DNA of 64,000 nt from Pseudorasbora parva. Its lineage: Eukaryota; Chordata; Actinopteri; Cypriniformes; Gobionidae. The position numbers and the translations under genes were made by a program. Positions 1 to 13,975 of the stretch are shown here, piece by piece. The stretch is taken from the NCBI RefSeq assembly GCF_024679245.1, contig NC_090173.1:11535013-11599012 (forward strand). The letters are read 5' to 3'. The notes beneath the pieces are model-generated. The model searched no databases. It saw only the letters and a program-made list of their open reading frames with translations, and was not told where the DNA came from. Every line of letters begins with the position of its first letter. Within the stretch, counting starts at the first letter, position 1.

Positions 1-640
1 AGCCGAGACTCAAGAGATCTCAGGAGAAACATCAGCGACTTAAGTTGATCCATTCCATGAAGCGTCCCAGCGACACACACACACACTGAGCTTCACAGTC
101 GCTCCGTGTGCAGAGACACCCAGAACTACAGTGGGAAATTTATAGCATCGGAGCCGCAATTGACCCGGAATACACGGGTGTAAACACAGCAGAGACACGC
201 CAACACTCACACAGGCCTGGTATGCAGACACACACACACTGTTTATCTTCCTCTCTGTGTCACTGTCTGCCTCATGGGCCGTCCCAAACTCTGTCATATA
301 GTCTGTGTGAATACAGTAAACACAAACAATCACTGCTCATTTGAGCTTTCTATTCATCAAAGAATCCTGGAAAATATATGAATTTTCAACACTGATAATA
401 ATCATAAATGTTTCTTGATAATCAAATCCTCATATCAGAATGATTTCTGAAGGATCATGTGACACTGAAGACTGGAGGAATGATGATAAATACAGCTTGA
501 TCACAGGAATAAGTTACACTTTACTGTAGTTTTAGCTAACAACAATAACCCCGTTTGACAGTCAGGATGCTCCATGTGTAGGCGCATTAGGGTTTGGAAC
601 AACCCGTGGTTGTGGGTTTTTTTTTTTGAGCTTCTGAAAT
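1..640. other. No gene seen; fragment of a dispersed fish repeat at 340-525
   Basis: Bases 340-525 (for example TATCAGAATGATTTCTGAAG and AGGATCATGTGACACTGAAG) repeat at 21925-22018. They belong to a repeat that is very common in cyprinid genomes; further pieces are at 12645-12695 and 63430-63500. The rest has no recognisable gene. Confidence 0.55.
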
Positions 641-642
641 GC

Positions 643-645
643 GGT

Positions 646-713
<68 letters not shown>

Positions 714-745
714 TGAGTGTGTGTTGGTGTGTGTATAAAACAAAG

Positions 746-816
<71 letters not shown>
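643..816. repeat. (GT)n, (GA)n and (GT)n microsatellites
   Basis: GT repeats at 643-670, GA at 671-710 and GT again at about 745-816. Open frames across them are repeat artefacts. Confidence 0.97.
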
Positions 817-817
<1 letters not shown>

Positions 818-935
818 TGCGCAGGTTTAGGGGTAGAATTAGTGAAAGGGAAGAGAAGATACAGTTTGTGAAGTATAAAAACCATTACATCTGTGGAGAA
901 TCCCCATGGAAACACGACGTGTGTGTGTGTTTTGC
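817..935 (+). repeat. GT-array-associated dispersed repeat, copy 1
   Basis: The module reads GCAGGTTTAGGGGTAG, then AAAAACCATTACATCTGTGG and GAATCCCCATGGAAA, ending in a new GT run. The same module sits next to GT arrays at 6268-6368, 11716-11828 and 11988-12080. Confidence 0.8.
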
Positions 936-1073
936 AGGACTGCTTGTATTTAGGACTCCTCTACGGCTTTAACGATCTTCTACATTTCAAAGGCTTGTTT
1001 AGAAATCTGATCTGTGCATACCTACACACACACAACTCTCTCTCTTGTACACACACCAACACACACACACTCA

Positions 1074-1219
<146 letters not shown>

Positions 1220-2579
1220 GCTGTTTTTAAATCACTCCTTCAGTGTGGCAGTGTAAACAAACGTTAGTTTGGCCTGTGTTACAGAGTTAATACACACACA
1301 CACACATACAGCCACAGACACACACTGTCATCTGTCTTACAACACAGACCATCCATCACAGCAGCGGAGTCGACATGTCTGACACACACACTCTCACTTT
1401 TCACACCACTAAACACACACACACACACACACACCTGAAGCAGCCAGAAGAAAACACATCGATTCGATGCGCTGGATGATGATGTCATCGCGAGAGCAGC
1501 CTGGAGTCACACACTAATACCTGTGACGCTCTGTGTGTGTGTGTGTGTGTGCGTGTCTGTGTTAAAACATCCTGCAGCGTGTGTATGATTCCTCAAATCG
1601 TGTGTTGTTGAGGAGAGTTTGTTCTGATAACTTTACTGATAACTGGCAGACGCAATAGTTCGGCCTGCTACAGAGCACAGCTGAAAAACAACAACAGATA
1701 CACAGAGAACACCATAGCAACCACATAGCATCACGCCCTGGCAACCCCATAGAAATACCCTGGCAACCACCACCACCAACAACAACAATAGATATGTATA
1801 CGTAGATGCCTAATTCGAAAACTCAAGGAATGTAGACGAGCCGCCATTTTAGAACGGTCAACACTTCAGATGCTGTCAATCATCACTCGCATAAATAAAC
1901 AAAAGCACACTGCGCAGCCTCTGTAAAACTTTGTAATGTACTCTTCAAGTTTCATTTTTAATAAAAATCCCATTTTTTAAATTATTTTGTTTATTTTATT
2001 TCGTATCTTTAGTCTTTGTAAATATATTGCTTGTTCACTATTTGTGTTTTACTCTTTTCTTGTAAATATTGTACTGTAAGTAATTATCGTACACAGCTGC
2101 ACCAAAAATGCATTGGCGTTAAAAATGTACAGTTTTGGTTATGCCAATTAAGCACAATGAATTTAGCTGAATGGAAACGCAAACTATTGTTATTGACCCA
2201 TGTGGGTCCAAACTGACTTAGCAGCGGTCTTGAGCATAATGCCTGTGTTTTGGCAGTGTAGATGCGGTGCCATTAAATCCAGTGCTGCTATAGTGTGTGT
2301 AGAGCTGAATTTCACAGCTCATTACACTGGCTCCAGTTCTGTCTGTCTCTCCATCTCCCCTCTGGAGCACCAGCAGGTAGACCTCAGTGTCTCTCTGCAG
2401 GCTTCTGCGGCCTGTCTGTCTGCCCTGCTGTCTGCCTGTATGTGTTATATCTACAGGATTACATGCTGCACAATAGTAGAGAAAAGACAGTTGATGTTTA
2501 CAATCATTCTGAGGAGCTAACGAGCCCCGAAGAGAAAGAAAAGGACATGAAAAAGTGTTAGTCCCGTCTGCTGACTGAC
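1220..2579. other. No gene seen
   Basis: Short CA/GT runs (1411-1434, 1532-1552), A/T-rich DNA and short unlinked frames. Segment 1790-1905 (ATATGTATACGTAGATGCCT) resembles 5232-5262, a second copy of an unnamed repeat. Confidence 0.4.
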
Positions 2580-2859
2580 TTAAAGGGACAGTCCACTCCC
2601 AAAAAAAAAAAAAATCAAAAGTCTGACATAATTTACTCACCTTCATGTCGTCCCGAACCTGAATGACTTCCTGTAAAAACACAAAAGGAGATGTTAAATG
2701 GAATGCCAAATCTTTTTTTCCCATGCAATAAATGAGTACTGGGGCTGTCAAGCTCCACAAAAAGCACCAAAAGGGTTAAAATCAGGGTTTCAAAAGGGTT
2801 ACGATGAGCCTTATTATCTTTAACTAACATCAAGCTATTAAAACAGTGTTAGTAATTGA

Positions 2860-3480
2860 AATAAAGCCGAAATAAAAAAAGATCCAAAAAGAAGAAAAAT
2901 ACACCGAAAGGGTTCAATTACTGGTTATAAAAATGAATAAAAGCATAGCTATTAAAGGGTTAAAATCAGGGTTATTATCATTAACTAACATTAAATTATT
3001 AAAATCATTGTTGATAACGCAAATAAAGCTGAAATACAATAAAAAGAAACAAGAAGAAGAAGAAGAAAAAACACCAAAACGGGTTAAAATCGTGGTTATT
3101 AAAGGGTTAAAATCAGGGTTATTATTGTTAACTAACATTAAATTATTAAAATCATTGTTGATAACTGAAATAAAGCTGAAATACAATAAAAAGATACAAA
3201 AAGAAGAAGAAGAAAAAACACCAAAACGGGTTAAAATCGTGGTTATTAAAGGGTTAAAATCAGGGTTATTATTGTTAACTAACATTAAATTATTAAAATC
3301 ATTGTTGATAACTGAAATAAAGCTGAAATACAATAAAAAGATACAAAAAGAAGAAGAAGAAAAAACACCAAAACGGGTTAAAATCGTGGTTATTAAAGGG
3401 TTAAAATCAGGGTTATTATTGTTAACTAACATTAAATTATTAAAATCATTGTTGGTAATTGAAATAAAGCTGAAATAAAA
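2860..3480. repeat. 147-bp tandem repeat, about 4 copies
   Basis: The block containing AACGGGTTAAAATCGTGG recurs at 3081, 3228 and 3375 (by its GGG), a 147-bp period. Because 147 is divisible by 3, both strands show repeated open frames of 170-180 aa that are Lys/Ile-rich and have no protein-like features. They are not genes. Confidence 0.9.
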
Positions 3481-3499
3481 TAAAAAGATGAAAAAAATA

Positions 3500-4790
3500 C
3501 CAAAAAGGGTTTAAATCATGGTTATTAAAGGGTTAAAATTAGAGTTATGAAAAGGTTATGATCAAGTTATTATCAATAACTAACATTAAACTATTAAAAC
3601 GTCATTGTTAACCGAAATAAAGCTGAAATAAAATAAAAAGCTCCAAAAAAGTGGGGGGTGGGGGACACACCAAAAAGCGTTAAAATCATGGTTATTAAAG
3701 GGTTAAAATCGTGTTTTTTAAAGGGTTAAAATTATGGTTATTAAAAGGTTAAATCATGGTTATTAAAAGGTCAAAATCATGGTTATTAAAGGGTTAAAAT
3801 CATGGTTATTAAAGGATTAAAATTATGGTTATTAAAAGGTTAAATCATGGTTATTAAAAGGTCAAAATCATGGTTATTAAAGGGTTAAAATCATGGTTAT
3901 TAAAGGATTAAAATTATGGTTATTAAAGGGTTAAATCATGGTTATTAAAAGGTCAAAATCATGGTTATTAAAGGGTTAAAATCATGGTTATTAAAGGGTT
4001 CAAATCATGGTTATTAAAGGGTTCAAATCATGGTTATTAAAGGGTTCAAATCATGGTTATTAAAGGGTTCAAATCATGGTTATTAAAGGGTTAAAATCAT
4101 GGTTATTAAAGGGTTCAAATCATGGTTATTAAAGGGTTCAAATCATGGTTATGAAACGGTTCAAATCATGGTTATTAAAGGGTTAAAATCATGGTTATTA
4201 AAGGCTTAAACTTATGGTTATTAAAGGGTTCAAATCATGGTTATTAAAGGCTTAAAATTATGGTTATTAAAGGGTTCAAATCATGGTTATTAAAGGGTTC
4301 AAATCATGGTTATGAAACGGTTCAAATCATGGTTATTAAAGGGTTAAAATCATGGTTATTAAAGGCTTAAAATTATGGTTATTAAAGGGTTCAAATCATG
4401 GTTATTAAAGGGTCAAAATCATGTTTTTTTAAAGGGTTAAAATCATGGTTATTAAAGGGTTCAAATCATGGTTATTAAAGGGTTCAAATCATGGTTATTA
4501 AAGGGTTCAAATCGTGGTTATTAAAGGGTTCAAATCGTGGTTATTAAAGGGTTCAAATCGTGGTTATTAAAGGGTTCAAATCGTGGTTATGAAAGGGTTC
4601 AAATCATGGTTATTAAAGGGTTAAAATCATGGTTATTAAAGGATTAAAATTATGGTTATTAAAGGGTTCAAATCGTGGTTATTAAAGGGTTCAAATCGTG
4701 GTTATGAAAGGGTTAAAATCATGGTTATTAAAGGGTTAAAATCATGGTTATTAAAGAGTTCAAACCAGGGCTATAATCTCAAACTTACAA
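3500..4790. repeat. 23-bp minisatellite, about 50 copies
   Basis: The unit is CATGGTTATTAAAGGG plus TTCAAAT or TTAAAAT, 23 bp. Variants (GGTTCAAATCGTGG, GGATTAAAATTATGG) occur in runs, so blocks have been duplicated together. Confidence 0.95.
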
Positions 4791-5655
4791 AATTATTAAA
4801 ATCAGTGTTGGTAATTGAAAGCTCCAAAAAGAAGGGGAAAAAAGGCCAAAAAAGGGTTAAACTCAGTGTTATTAAAGGGTTAAATCAAATTATAAAGGGT
4901 TATAATCTCAAACTAACAAAATTATTAAAATCATTGTTGGTAAATTAAATAAAGCTGAAATAAAATAAAAACTTGAATGGCAAATAAATTATTATTAAAA
5001 AATATATAAATATATATACAAATGACAAATATGCACATCATAAAATGACTACAACTAAAACCAAAAATATAGAATAAATGCTAATTGAAAAATATGAATA
5101 ATAACTACAATAGTACATATATAATACTCAAAATAGCATCATAAAAATAGTCCATTTGACTTGTGTAAGTCTTAACAGGCCATATGATGAGGAAAAGACA
5201 AACACTGCATATGTCAGTAGCTCACTGATCATAGATATGTGTACATAGATGCTTAATTCGACCAATCCGCACAGACACTAATGAGGAATCTATATTATAT
5301 CTATGCTCAAGCCGGTATTTTGAACTTATTCAGTGGAAGTAATGGTGCTGGGGATACTAGATGAGATTCGTCTGATATGAGATACTGTTGTGTTACTCGC
5401 AGAAACCGATCGTTTCGTGTCTTAAGACATCAATGTGTCGCCACGAGCCGCAGGGTTTAATATGGATTTGTATGTCTGTGTGTTTTTTACTCTCATAGAA
5501 ATACACCCCATTGACATGCATTATACGAGCAATGGCAGGAGTTAAAAATCTTCATTTGTGTTCTCCTGAAGAAACAAACACACCTACATCTGGGACGCCC
5601 TGGGGGTCAGCAGATCAACATCACAGTCTCATTTTTGAGTGAACTATCCCTTTAA

Positions 5656-5908
5656 CACTATTGATGATTTTTAAATGACGTGGAATACAGTGCGTGAGAA
5701 GTTACGGAGTTTGACAGCTGCAGTCTCCATGCGTTTGGTTATTTTGCACTTCATGTCATTCGGGGTTTGAAATGACATGATAATGAGTTGTTATTGTGTA
5801 ACTATCCCTTTAAGAGACAGAAGAGCTCATATTGAAGTGTGTGTGTCAGTCTTTTGGCTCCAGTACTTCAGAAGAAAGAAGGAAAGGTAATACAAACAGA
5901 GATGGGGG

Positions 5909-5910
<2 letters not shown>
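5656..5910. other. No gene seen; solo end of a TTAA-type element
   Basis: TAACTATCCCTTTAA at 5801-5815 matches the right terminus of the TTAA-flanked family. I find no left partner. Confidence 0.4.
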
Positions 5911-6482
<572 letters not shown>

Positions 6483-6818
6483 AAGGCTGGTTCTGCACCT
6501 CAGGCCTCCTGGCAGTGTGAGGCTCCGAGAACGACCCCTGCGCCGCCTCACACCTCGCCGATAATTGGAAGGGTCGCGTCTTTTTCACCGTGTGCTTTGA
6601 CTTCTGTCTCCCGCACTGTTCAGTAGCTTCTCCTGCTGATATAACACACACACACGAAAGATTCATTTTATCTGTTGCTGGAAATAAGCAACACACTGAC
6701 AAACACTAGATGTCAACCGTGCATTAGGGAATGAAACAGCAATCTCTGAGAGAAAATAGTTTCTACACCAATTTATTTTGTTCAGTGTACAATAGAACAG
6801 AAGCCAGGAGAGAGCAGC

Positions 6819-6819
<1 letters not shown>

Positions 6820-6849
<30 letters not shown>

Positions 6850-6900
6850 GCATTCACACACAAACACACTCACACACATTCACACAAATACACACTCTCT

Positions 6901-6957
<57 letters not shown>

Positions 6958-7240
6958 AAACACTCTCATACACACACACACACACACACACACTCACAAA
7001 CACTATCTCTCACTCTCTCTCATACACACACACACACACAAACACACTCTCTTTCTCACACACTCATGCACGCATACACACACACACAAACAAGCTCGCA
7101 TTCACACACAAACACACTCACATACTCACACTCTCTCTCTCTCTGACATACACACACACACACACACTCTCACACACTCTCTCTCACACACACAAACATG
7201 CTTGCATTCACACGCAAACACACTCACATACTCACTCACT

Positions 7241-7295
<55 letters not shown>

Positions 7296-7446
7296 TCTAA
7301 CACTCTCAAACACACACACTCTCATACACACACACACACACACACACAATCACAAACACTCTCTCTCTCACACATACACACGCTCTCTCTCACACTCATG
7401 CACGCATACACAAACACACTCGCATTCACACACAAACACACTCACA

Positions 7447-7514
<68 letters not shown>

Positions 7515-7524
7515 AACACTCCCT

Positions 7525-7560
<36 letters not shown>

Positions 7561-7639
7561 CGCTCTCTCTCACACACTTATGCACGCATACACACATAGA
7601 TACACACAAACACGCTCGCATTCACACAAACACACTCAC

Positions 7640-7681
<42 letters not shown>

Positions 7682-7748
7682 TCTCACACACACTCTCTCA
7701 CAAACAAACACGCTCGCATTCACACACAAACACACTCACCTACTCACA

Positions 7749-7787
<39 letters not shown>

Positions 7788-7855
7788 ACATTCATGCACA
7801 AACAAACACACAGACACACGCTTGCATTCACGCATACACACACACTCTCTCTCAA
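6820..7855. repeat. Complex CA/CT array with higher-order structure
   Basis: About 1 kb of CA and CT runs is broken by recurring spacers such as GCTCGCATTCACACACAAAC and TCATGCACGCATACACA (7065, 7398, 7580). The spacers mark duplicated blocks of roughly 100-340 bp. His/Thr/Ser frames across it are artefacts. Confidence 0.93.
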
Positions 7856-8160
7856 AGTGAGATGTCTAAGTCATAACTGAACTAATGTAATCTTATACCC
7901 CAAAATTTGGAGAAACATGATGAAATTAAAGAAAATGAAGCCTATTTCAGGGCCTTGATTGATTGACTGATTGACACTGTGTTCAATTAAGTAATTTCCC
8001 TTCTCATAATTCATCAACAAACACATTTCATTATTCTCATGCTGGTCCTCATCACTATAATGCAATCATTTTACTCTATTGTCATCCAAAATACAATGTC
8101 TTATGTCTGTTCTCATGTCGTCTGATCTACCAAAACACTGATCGGAAGAATAACCAACCA
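7856..8160. other. No gene seen
   Basis: A/T-rich mixed DNA without a recognisable gene or repeat. Confidence 0.4.
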
Positions 8161-8894
8161 TTAAAGGACAACTCCGGTGAGAAATGACCCTAGGGGTAAT
8201 TAACAGATGGTTACCGAGTAGATCGTTCTCTGGGATGCATTTTCATGAAAATCAAATGTAAAGAGTTTTGTCTCTAAAAACAGATTAGCTTATAACGCTT
8301 GTCTATGGGGCACAGAGTAGTGAAATTAAATCGCTAGTTAATACCACTAACAAGGCTCAAAATAGCCTCACACTAACACGGCAGCATAATGAGGGTCCCT
8401 ACATGCAAACCGAAGCATTGAGAACTTTGTAAGTGTACAAACAGTTTAATAAGAAGATACTTTATAAACACAGTACATTAGGCATTTACAGACGGCGGCC
8501 ATCTTGGAAAACAGTCTCGACTAGTCGAGCCACGAACGCTGTGCTTATGCCTGGCTCACATTTCAGGAGTTTTAGGCCGATTTATGCCCGATTTTTCCCT
8601 CCCGAGCCTCGGAGAAAAAATATTTTCCAGGACTCGATTGGTTCCGATGTTCGGCGCAGATTATCTGGTAATGTGAGGCGTTCACAGATCAAATCTTGCA
8701 CCACCCGATCTGCTCTCACGCAAATCGGGTTCGCCCCGATCATATCCAATGTGTTTGATATTTATCGGGATGAGCACGACTGTAATAACGTCAGTACTGT
8801 CACAATAGCCAATAGGAAACAAGTCTACGACGAGACGGACATTTCGAAATGGCGACCGCGAGTTGAGCTGCCATAGTTTGCTGTAGCTCTGACT

Positions 8895-9008
<114 letters not shown>

Positions 9009-9307
9009 CAGCATTTCTAGCTTTTCATTTGACAGCACAAATCTACACTAACAGGTGACGATGGCTTCTGAACTAGGCAGCGGTAAACATTATAACGGTA
9101 AACATTCAGGCACACTAGTGTGACCTAGCGCTCGTGCAGGTTCGCCTCAAATACTCAGAAATAAGAAAACAATAGATGACAGTCGTCTGAACGTTCCTTC
9201 ACTTTATTCTCAGTCACACACGTAATAACCAGCCTGAAAAACCCACGACACTCCAGTACAATAAGTGCGCATGCTCCACCTTTATACGACCCGAGGGGAA
9301 AAACACA

Positions 9308-9312
<5 letters not shown>

Positions 9313-9377
<65 letters not shown>
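9313..9377. repeat. (CA)n microsatellite
   Basis: About 65 bp of pure CA. Confidence 0.98.
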
Positions 9378-9380
<3 letters not shown>

Positions 9381-10318
9381 CGCCAGAACGACAGGATCAA
9401 ATAAGGTTAATAAAATCACCTCCATTTCTCGCTGAAGAACTGACCATCCGTCTCCCTGACCATTGTCTAACCCACACTGGTTTACTCTTACAGTTTTGTT
9501 TTTTCCACAACAATGATCATTATTGATACAGCAGGTTGTCATGCTACAGTCGGCATATCCATTTTGTTTTCCCGCTTCCGATCGGCTGCGTAGATCACGT
9601 GACGCACTTCCTCTGGCACGATAATCTTAATAATATTTTGTAGTGTGTGATGCTCCTCGATGTTCAAATTTTGTAGTGTGAGCATGTTTAAGATTTGAGG
9701 GAAGAAAATCTGCAAAGATTCTCCTGAAATGTGTGCTGCAACCAGACTTTACAATCGGAGAGGATTTTAAAACTCCTGTAGTGTGAGCCAGGCATAAGTG
9801 ATGAACTGTGACTTGGAATATCATACGGTCCGTTGTTTCCGGAAGAAAGCACTAAACGCAACAGAGAAAATAAATAAAAAAATAAAAAATTGTCCATGTA
9901 ATTAGATTTCACAAACTTAATTCCTATCGACCAGCTCACTTAGCACAGCGCTCGTGGCTCGACTAGTCGAGACTGTTTTCCAAGATGGCCGCCGTCTGTA
10001 AACGCCTAATGTCCTGTGTTTATAAAGTATCTTCTTATTAAACTGTTTGTACTCTTACAAAGTTCTCAATGCTTCGGTTTGCATGTAGGGACCCTCATTA
10101 TGCTGCCGTGTTAGTGTGAGGCTATTTTGAGCCTTGTTAGTGGTGTTAACTAGCAATTTAATTTAACTTACTCTGTGCCCCATAGACAAGCGTTATAAGA
10201 TAATCTGTTTTTAGAGACAAAACTCTTTACATTCGATTTTCATGAAAACGCATCCCAGAGAACGATCTACTCGGTGTTAAATACCCCTAGGGTCATTTTT
10301 CACCGGAGTTGTCCTTTG

Positions 10319-10630
10319 AGAACTTTTATTAATATTTAGCCGCTAGAAGAAATGCTCAAAAGCTGAAGATAAGTCAACGAACCGGTGGGCCGTGAGGTCA
10401 GACTCACAGGTTGTTCCTCCGTCAGCTGCTGTCTCTAATAAGGGCGTATCCCGTTTAATGAGAAAATGGCCCCCTGGGGTCCCTGTGAAGCCCCTTCTGT
10501 CCCCCGTCCCAGTGTGGCCTGTTTAAACACACAAATGCATATCGCACCAGTTTGTTAATTTGGACTAATCATTCCTTTTTCTTCAACAGAGGATAGAGAC
10601 AGAGCGACACACGTCATAATCTGAAAGCCA
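10319..10630. other. No gene or repeat seen
   Basis: Mixed-composition DNA, for example GCCGTGAGGTCAGACTCACA. A possible single-copy remnant between two foldback elements. Confidence 0.3.
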
Positions 10631-10638
10631 CGCCCACC

Positions 10639-10660
10639 GGGGGGGGGGGGGGGGGGGGGG
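10639..10660. repeat. Homopolymer run of about 22 G
   Basis: An uninterrupted G run on the plus strand. It is prone to slippage and G-quadruplex formation and may be misassembled in length. Confidence 0.9.
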
Positions 10661-10681
10661 AGTTGGACGACAAACCAACCG

Positions 10682-11210
10682 TCTCCATTGACTTTCTATC
10701 GCGGGAAGCGGCCTCCTTGTCATTTCAGACTTATTACAAAAAAACAAACAATGTCTAAAAGCTGATATTTGACGAGGTGTACAGAAAACAAGCTAAAGAA
10801 CCCAGAACCAAAAACCCAGAAGTGTTGATAAGCTGCTGACCCAAAAAACGAGCGTTTAAAGACATTAAAGTGGATACAGGCACTTGAGTCAGAGCGAGAC
10901 ATGCTATATTACAGTGAGAACTACGCCCACTGGAGGGGAAAGTCATCAGAGACAGGAAATATAACATATAAAACTGACATTTGATATTGGACACCATGTT
11001 TACTGCACACGTAGACATACTGAGTGTCAGGATCCCAAAACTGACCCATTCTTCCAGCTGAAGCATCACGTCTTATTGCCTGTGTCCACTTTAGTCTCCT
11101 TAAACGCTCGTTTTTTGGGATGGATATCAGCTTTTAGACAGTGTTCTGTTTCTTGTTATAAATAAGAAAAGACGAGGCGACCGCTTCACGCAATGCAAAG
11201 TCAATGGAGA
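10682..11210. mobile_element. Third foldback element
   Basis: TCTCCATTGACTTT and AAAAAACGAGCGTTTAAAG on the left are inverted at 11085-11210 (TTAAACGCTCGTTTTTTGGG, AAAGTCAATGGAGA). Arms are about 130-190 bp. No coding content. Confidence 0.75.
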
Positions 11211-11246
11211 GCACTAGATGTCACAGAATTCCAGATGTACTAAATG

Positions 11247-11247
<1 letters not shown>

Positions 11248-11311
<64 letters not shown>

Positions 11312-11827
11312 TATGAGAGAGTGTGTGAGTGTGTGTGAGAGAGAGAGTGTGTGTGTGTGTGAGTAAGAGTATGTGTGTGTGTGTATGTGTGTGTGTGTGT
11401 GTGCGTGTGCGTGTGCGTGTGAGAGAGAGAGTATGAGAGAGTGTGTGAGGGTGTGAGTATGAGTGTGAGAGTGTGAGCGTGTGTGTGTATGCAAGAGAGT
11501 ATTTGTGTGTGAGAGAGAGAATGTGTGTGTGTGTAAGAGAGTATGTGTGTGCTTGTTTTTGTGACATATCAGGACAAAAATGTGTATAATAACATGGGTA
11601 TGACACAGGTATTACAGAAAATGGTGACATATCAGGACATTACCCATGTCCCCACTTTTCAAAATGCTTATAAATCACACAGGAGGAGTTTTTATGAAAA
11701 AGTAAAAATGTTTCCTGTGATGGGTAGGTTTAGGGGTTTAGGGGCAGTGCAAGGGGATAGAAAATACGGTTTGTACAGTATAAAAACCATTACGCCTATG
11801 GAGAGTCCTCACAATTCACAAAAACAA

Positions 11828-11877
<50 letters not shown>

Positions 11878-11934
11878 TGGGTAGGTTTAGGGGCAGTGTG
11901 TGTGTGTGTGTGTGTGTGATGGGTAGGTTATGGG

Positions 11935-11971
<37 letters not shown>

Positions 11972-12105
11972 CTGTGTGTGTGTGACAGGGAGGTTTAGGG
12001 GTAGAGTTAGTGTAAGGGGAGAGAAGATAGAGTGTGTACAGTATAAAAACCATTACATCTATGGAGAGTCCCCATGAAACGTGTGTGTGTGTGTGTGTGT
12101 TACGG
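11248..12105. repeat. GT arrays alternating with the GGGTAGGTTTAGGGG module
   Basis: GT arrays at 11250-11302, 11829-11876, 11898-11917, 11938-11984 and 12081-12100 alternate with full copies of the dispersed module (11716-11828, 11988-12080) and two very short partial copies (11877-11897, 11919-11937). Confidence 0.9.
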
Positions 12106-12818
12106 GGGGATGGAGTGATGGACAGCTCACACGCCAGCCATTATAGTGAGGTGCTGCCAGCATCGCCATGGCAACAGGCCAGGGGCCCGGCAGAACAAAG
12201 AAGCAGGATCCCAGTGTGTGTGTTTGTGTGTGTGTGAAAGACCAACGGCCTCCAACCCTCATATTTACATGTGACGCTAAAGGGTTAATTGCTGTGAATT
12301 CCTGGGCTGCGTGTGAACTCCGCACGAGTGTGTCGTCTTTGATTTGACAGCGCGGACACTTCTGGAGTTACAGATGTTCAGCGCATCCATTTAGATGATT
12401 CAATATCGATTTAATATCTCAATCGACTTGAGCTGTTTCTCAGATGTTTCTCCTGCTAAAAGACCCCCAGAAATCTCACACGTGTCTCCTCTACAATTTC
12501 AGAAAAGATGATTTGTCTCAAAAAAATGTGCTCAAATTTGCCAAGATATGCAGAGAAGCCTAAATATGAGCTCAAACATTTCTCATGTTCATTTTACAGC
12601 GGATTATAGACGACTATAGAACCATCCGGGTCTTCATTACTGTCTAAAGGTTTGGGGTCAGTAAAAGAAATTAACACTTTCATTCAGCAAGAATTAGGGG
12701 TGGGTGATATGACCAAAATCTAAAACTAAATAATTGTATGTCACAATAACAATACATCACGTTTATGTTTTTTTTGTTTTGTTTCTCTGCTTTAGATGAA
12801 GTTATGATATACATTTTG
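12106..12818. other. No gene seen; dispersed repeat piece at 12645-12695
   Basis: GGTTTGGGGTCAGTAAAAG and CATTCAGCAAG near 12650-12692 are the start of the common cyprinid repeat whose later parts are at 340-525 and 18485-22756. The remainder (12106-12640) looks non-repetitive. Confidence 0.4.
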
Positions 12819-13975
12819 TTAACACTTTAGAATAATGGCCATTAGTTAACATTAGTTAAAGCGATTAGCATATGGCTTTGTATCAGTAGAAACCCTGGAG
12901 TATAATCAAATGATTGTGCTTTCCCCCCTCATATCCCCCTGAGACAAGAGATTTATGCATTTTATTTCTGGAAAAATTCCTCCCGTGACGCAAATTGACG
13001 ATATTTGCATCATCGGAGGAATGTTTGGCCAAAGGCTAAAGACTACAGCCAGCAGAGGGAGCCATTTCCGCATGTTTTGAACCCGCGCATGAGGGATGGA
13101 GATCACACTCACAGCTCAGCTCGCAGCTGCAGGCACTCATTTAAACGGAGCTATGGTGAGCAATGTAAGTGTTTTAACTTCTCAAATAAATCTGTACGAA
13201 AGTTAAGCTTCTAAAGGCATGAACTGAAAACGTGCCAGACTGAAGACACGCTGTGAACGACTGCCGTGAGTGTGTTTACCTCAGCTCTCATCACGAGAGC
13301 TCATCAGCTCCTTTATCTGACTCCGACAGCGTTAGTGCTGTGAGACTCACGCGGCGACTCCATCGTTATATTGAACACACACGTTCAGTTTTTAATTGTC
13401 GTGTCTTCTCCAACTCAGTCACAGTAATCCAGTAGCGGTGGCTTTGAGAATGGCCTCACAGGGCAGCGAAGCATTCTGGGAATTGTAGTCTTTCATCCCC
13501 ATGAGACAAAAATACATTTTCTGTCTTTTCTCAGTCTAGAAGGCACCAAATTCAAAAATAATTTCACATTTCTACTACATTGATGACCCAGTTTAAATAC
13601 AGATTCATCTTCCCAGCGCTGAAGTAACCCTTTAACTACATTAGTTAACAATAACTAATAATGAACTGCACTTATAAAGCATTTATTTATTTTTGTTCAT
13701 GTTGATTTCAACATGTACTAATGCATTATTAAAATCTTGTTAACATTAGTTAAAGCAATGTGAACTAACATGAACAAACCAGCTGGATTTTTATTAAATA
13801 ACATTAGTAAAGATGAACAAATAAAGATGATGCGATATTATCCCGTTTAACATTGTAAAGCTGCTTTGAAACAATCGCTATATAAATAAAGTTGACTGAT
13901 TGATTGAAATACAGTAATGAAGTGCTGGTTAGTTCATGTTAGTTAATACATTAACTAATGAAACCTTATTGTTAC
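12819..13975. mobile_element. Palindromic MITE (CATTAGTTAACATTAGTTAA type), split by an insert
   Basis: The sequence AACACTTTAGAATAATGGCC with ATTAGTTAACATTAGTTAA breaks off at 12859. It resumes at 13636 with CTACATTAGTTAACAATAAC and ends near AAACCTTATTGTTACC. Removing 12860-13635 restores a continuous MITE. Confidence 0.75.
12860..13631. mobile_element. TTAA-flanked insert (piggyBac-like, non-autonomous)
   Basis: TTAA flanks both sides (12856-12859, 13632-13635), and one copy suffices to rejoin the host MITE. Ends AAGCGATTAGC and GAAGTAACCCTT are weakly inverted. The interior (772 bp) is GC-balanced, has ATTCTGGGAATTGTAGTC, and codes for nothing recognisable. Confidence 0.7.

Larger units (their letters stand above)
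2584..5651. mobile_element. TTAA-flanked element (piggyBac-like MITE) expanded by tandem repeats
   Basis: The left end, AGGGACAGTCCACTCCC, is matched by the inverted right end GAGTGAACTATCCCT. TTAA lies immediately outside both ends (2580-2583 and 5652-5655). Matching inner arms include ATTTACTCACCTTCATGTCG on the left. TTAA duplication is the piggyBac hallmark; no transposase is present. About 2 kb of the interior is tandem repeats. Confidence 0.65.

Noticed and set aside
2914..3478. Frames of 172 and 181 aa on opposite strands
   Set aside because: Produced by a 147-bp tandem repeat whose length is divisible by three; no domain and no other support.
3500..4790. GGTTCAAATC words as tRNA or SINE B boxes
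   Set aside because: They are part of a 23-bp tandem unit; no A box, no cloverleaf and no poly(A) tail.
6731..7880. Frames of 98-189 aa rich in His, Thr and Ser
   Set aside because: They translate a CA/CT array.
8433..8876. 147-aa frame as a gene
   Set aside because: Spans a foldback arm and the end of a nested element; no domain.
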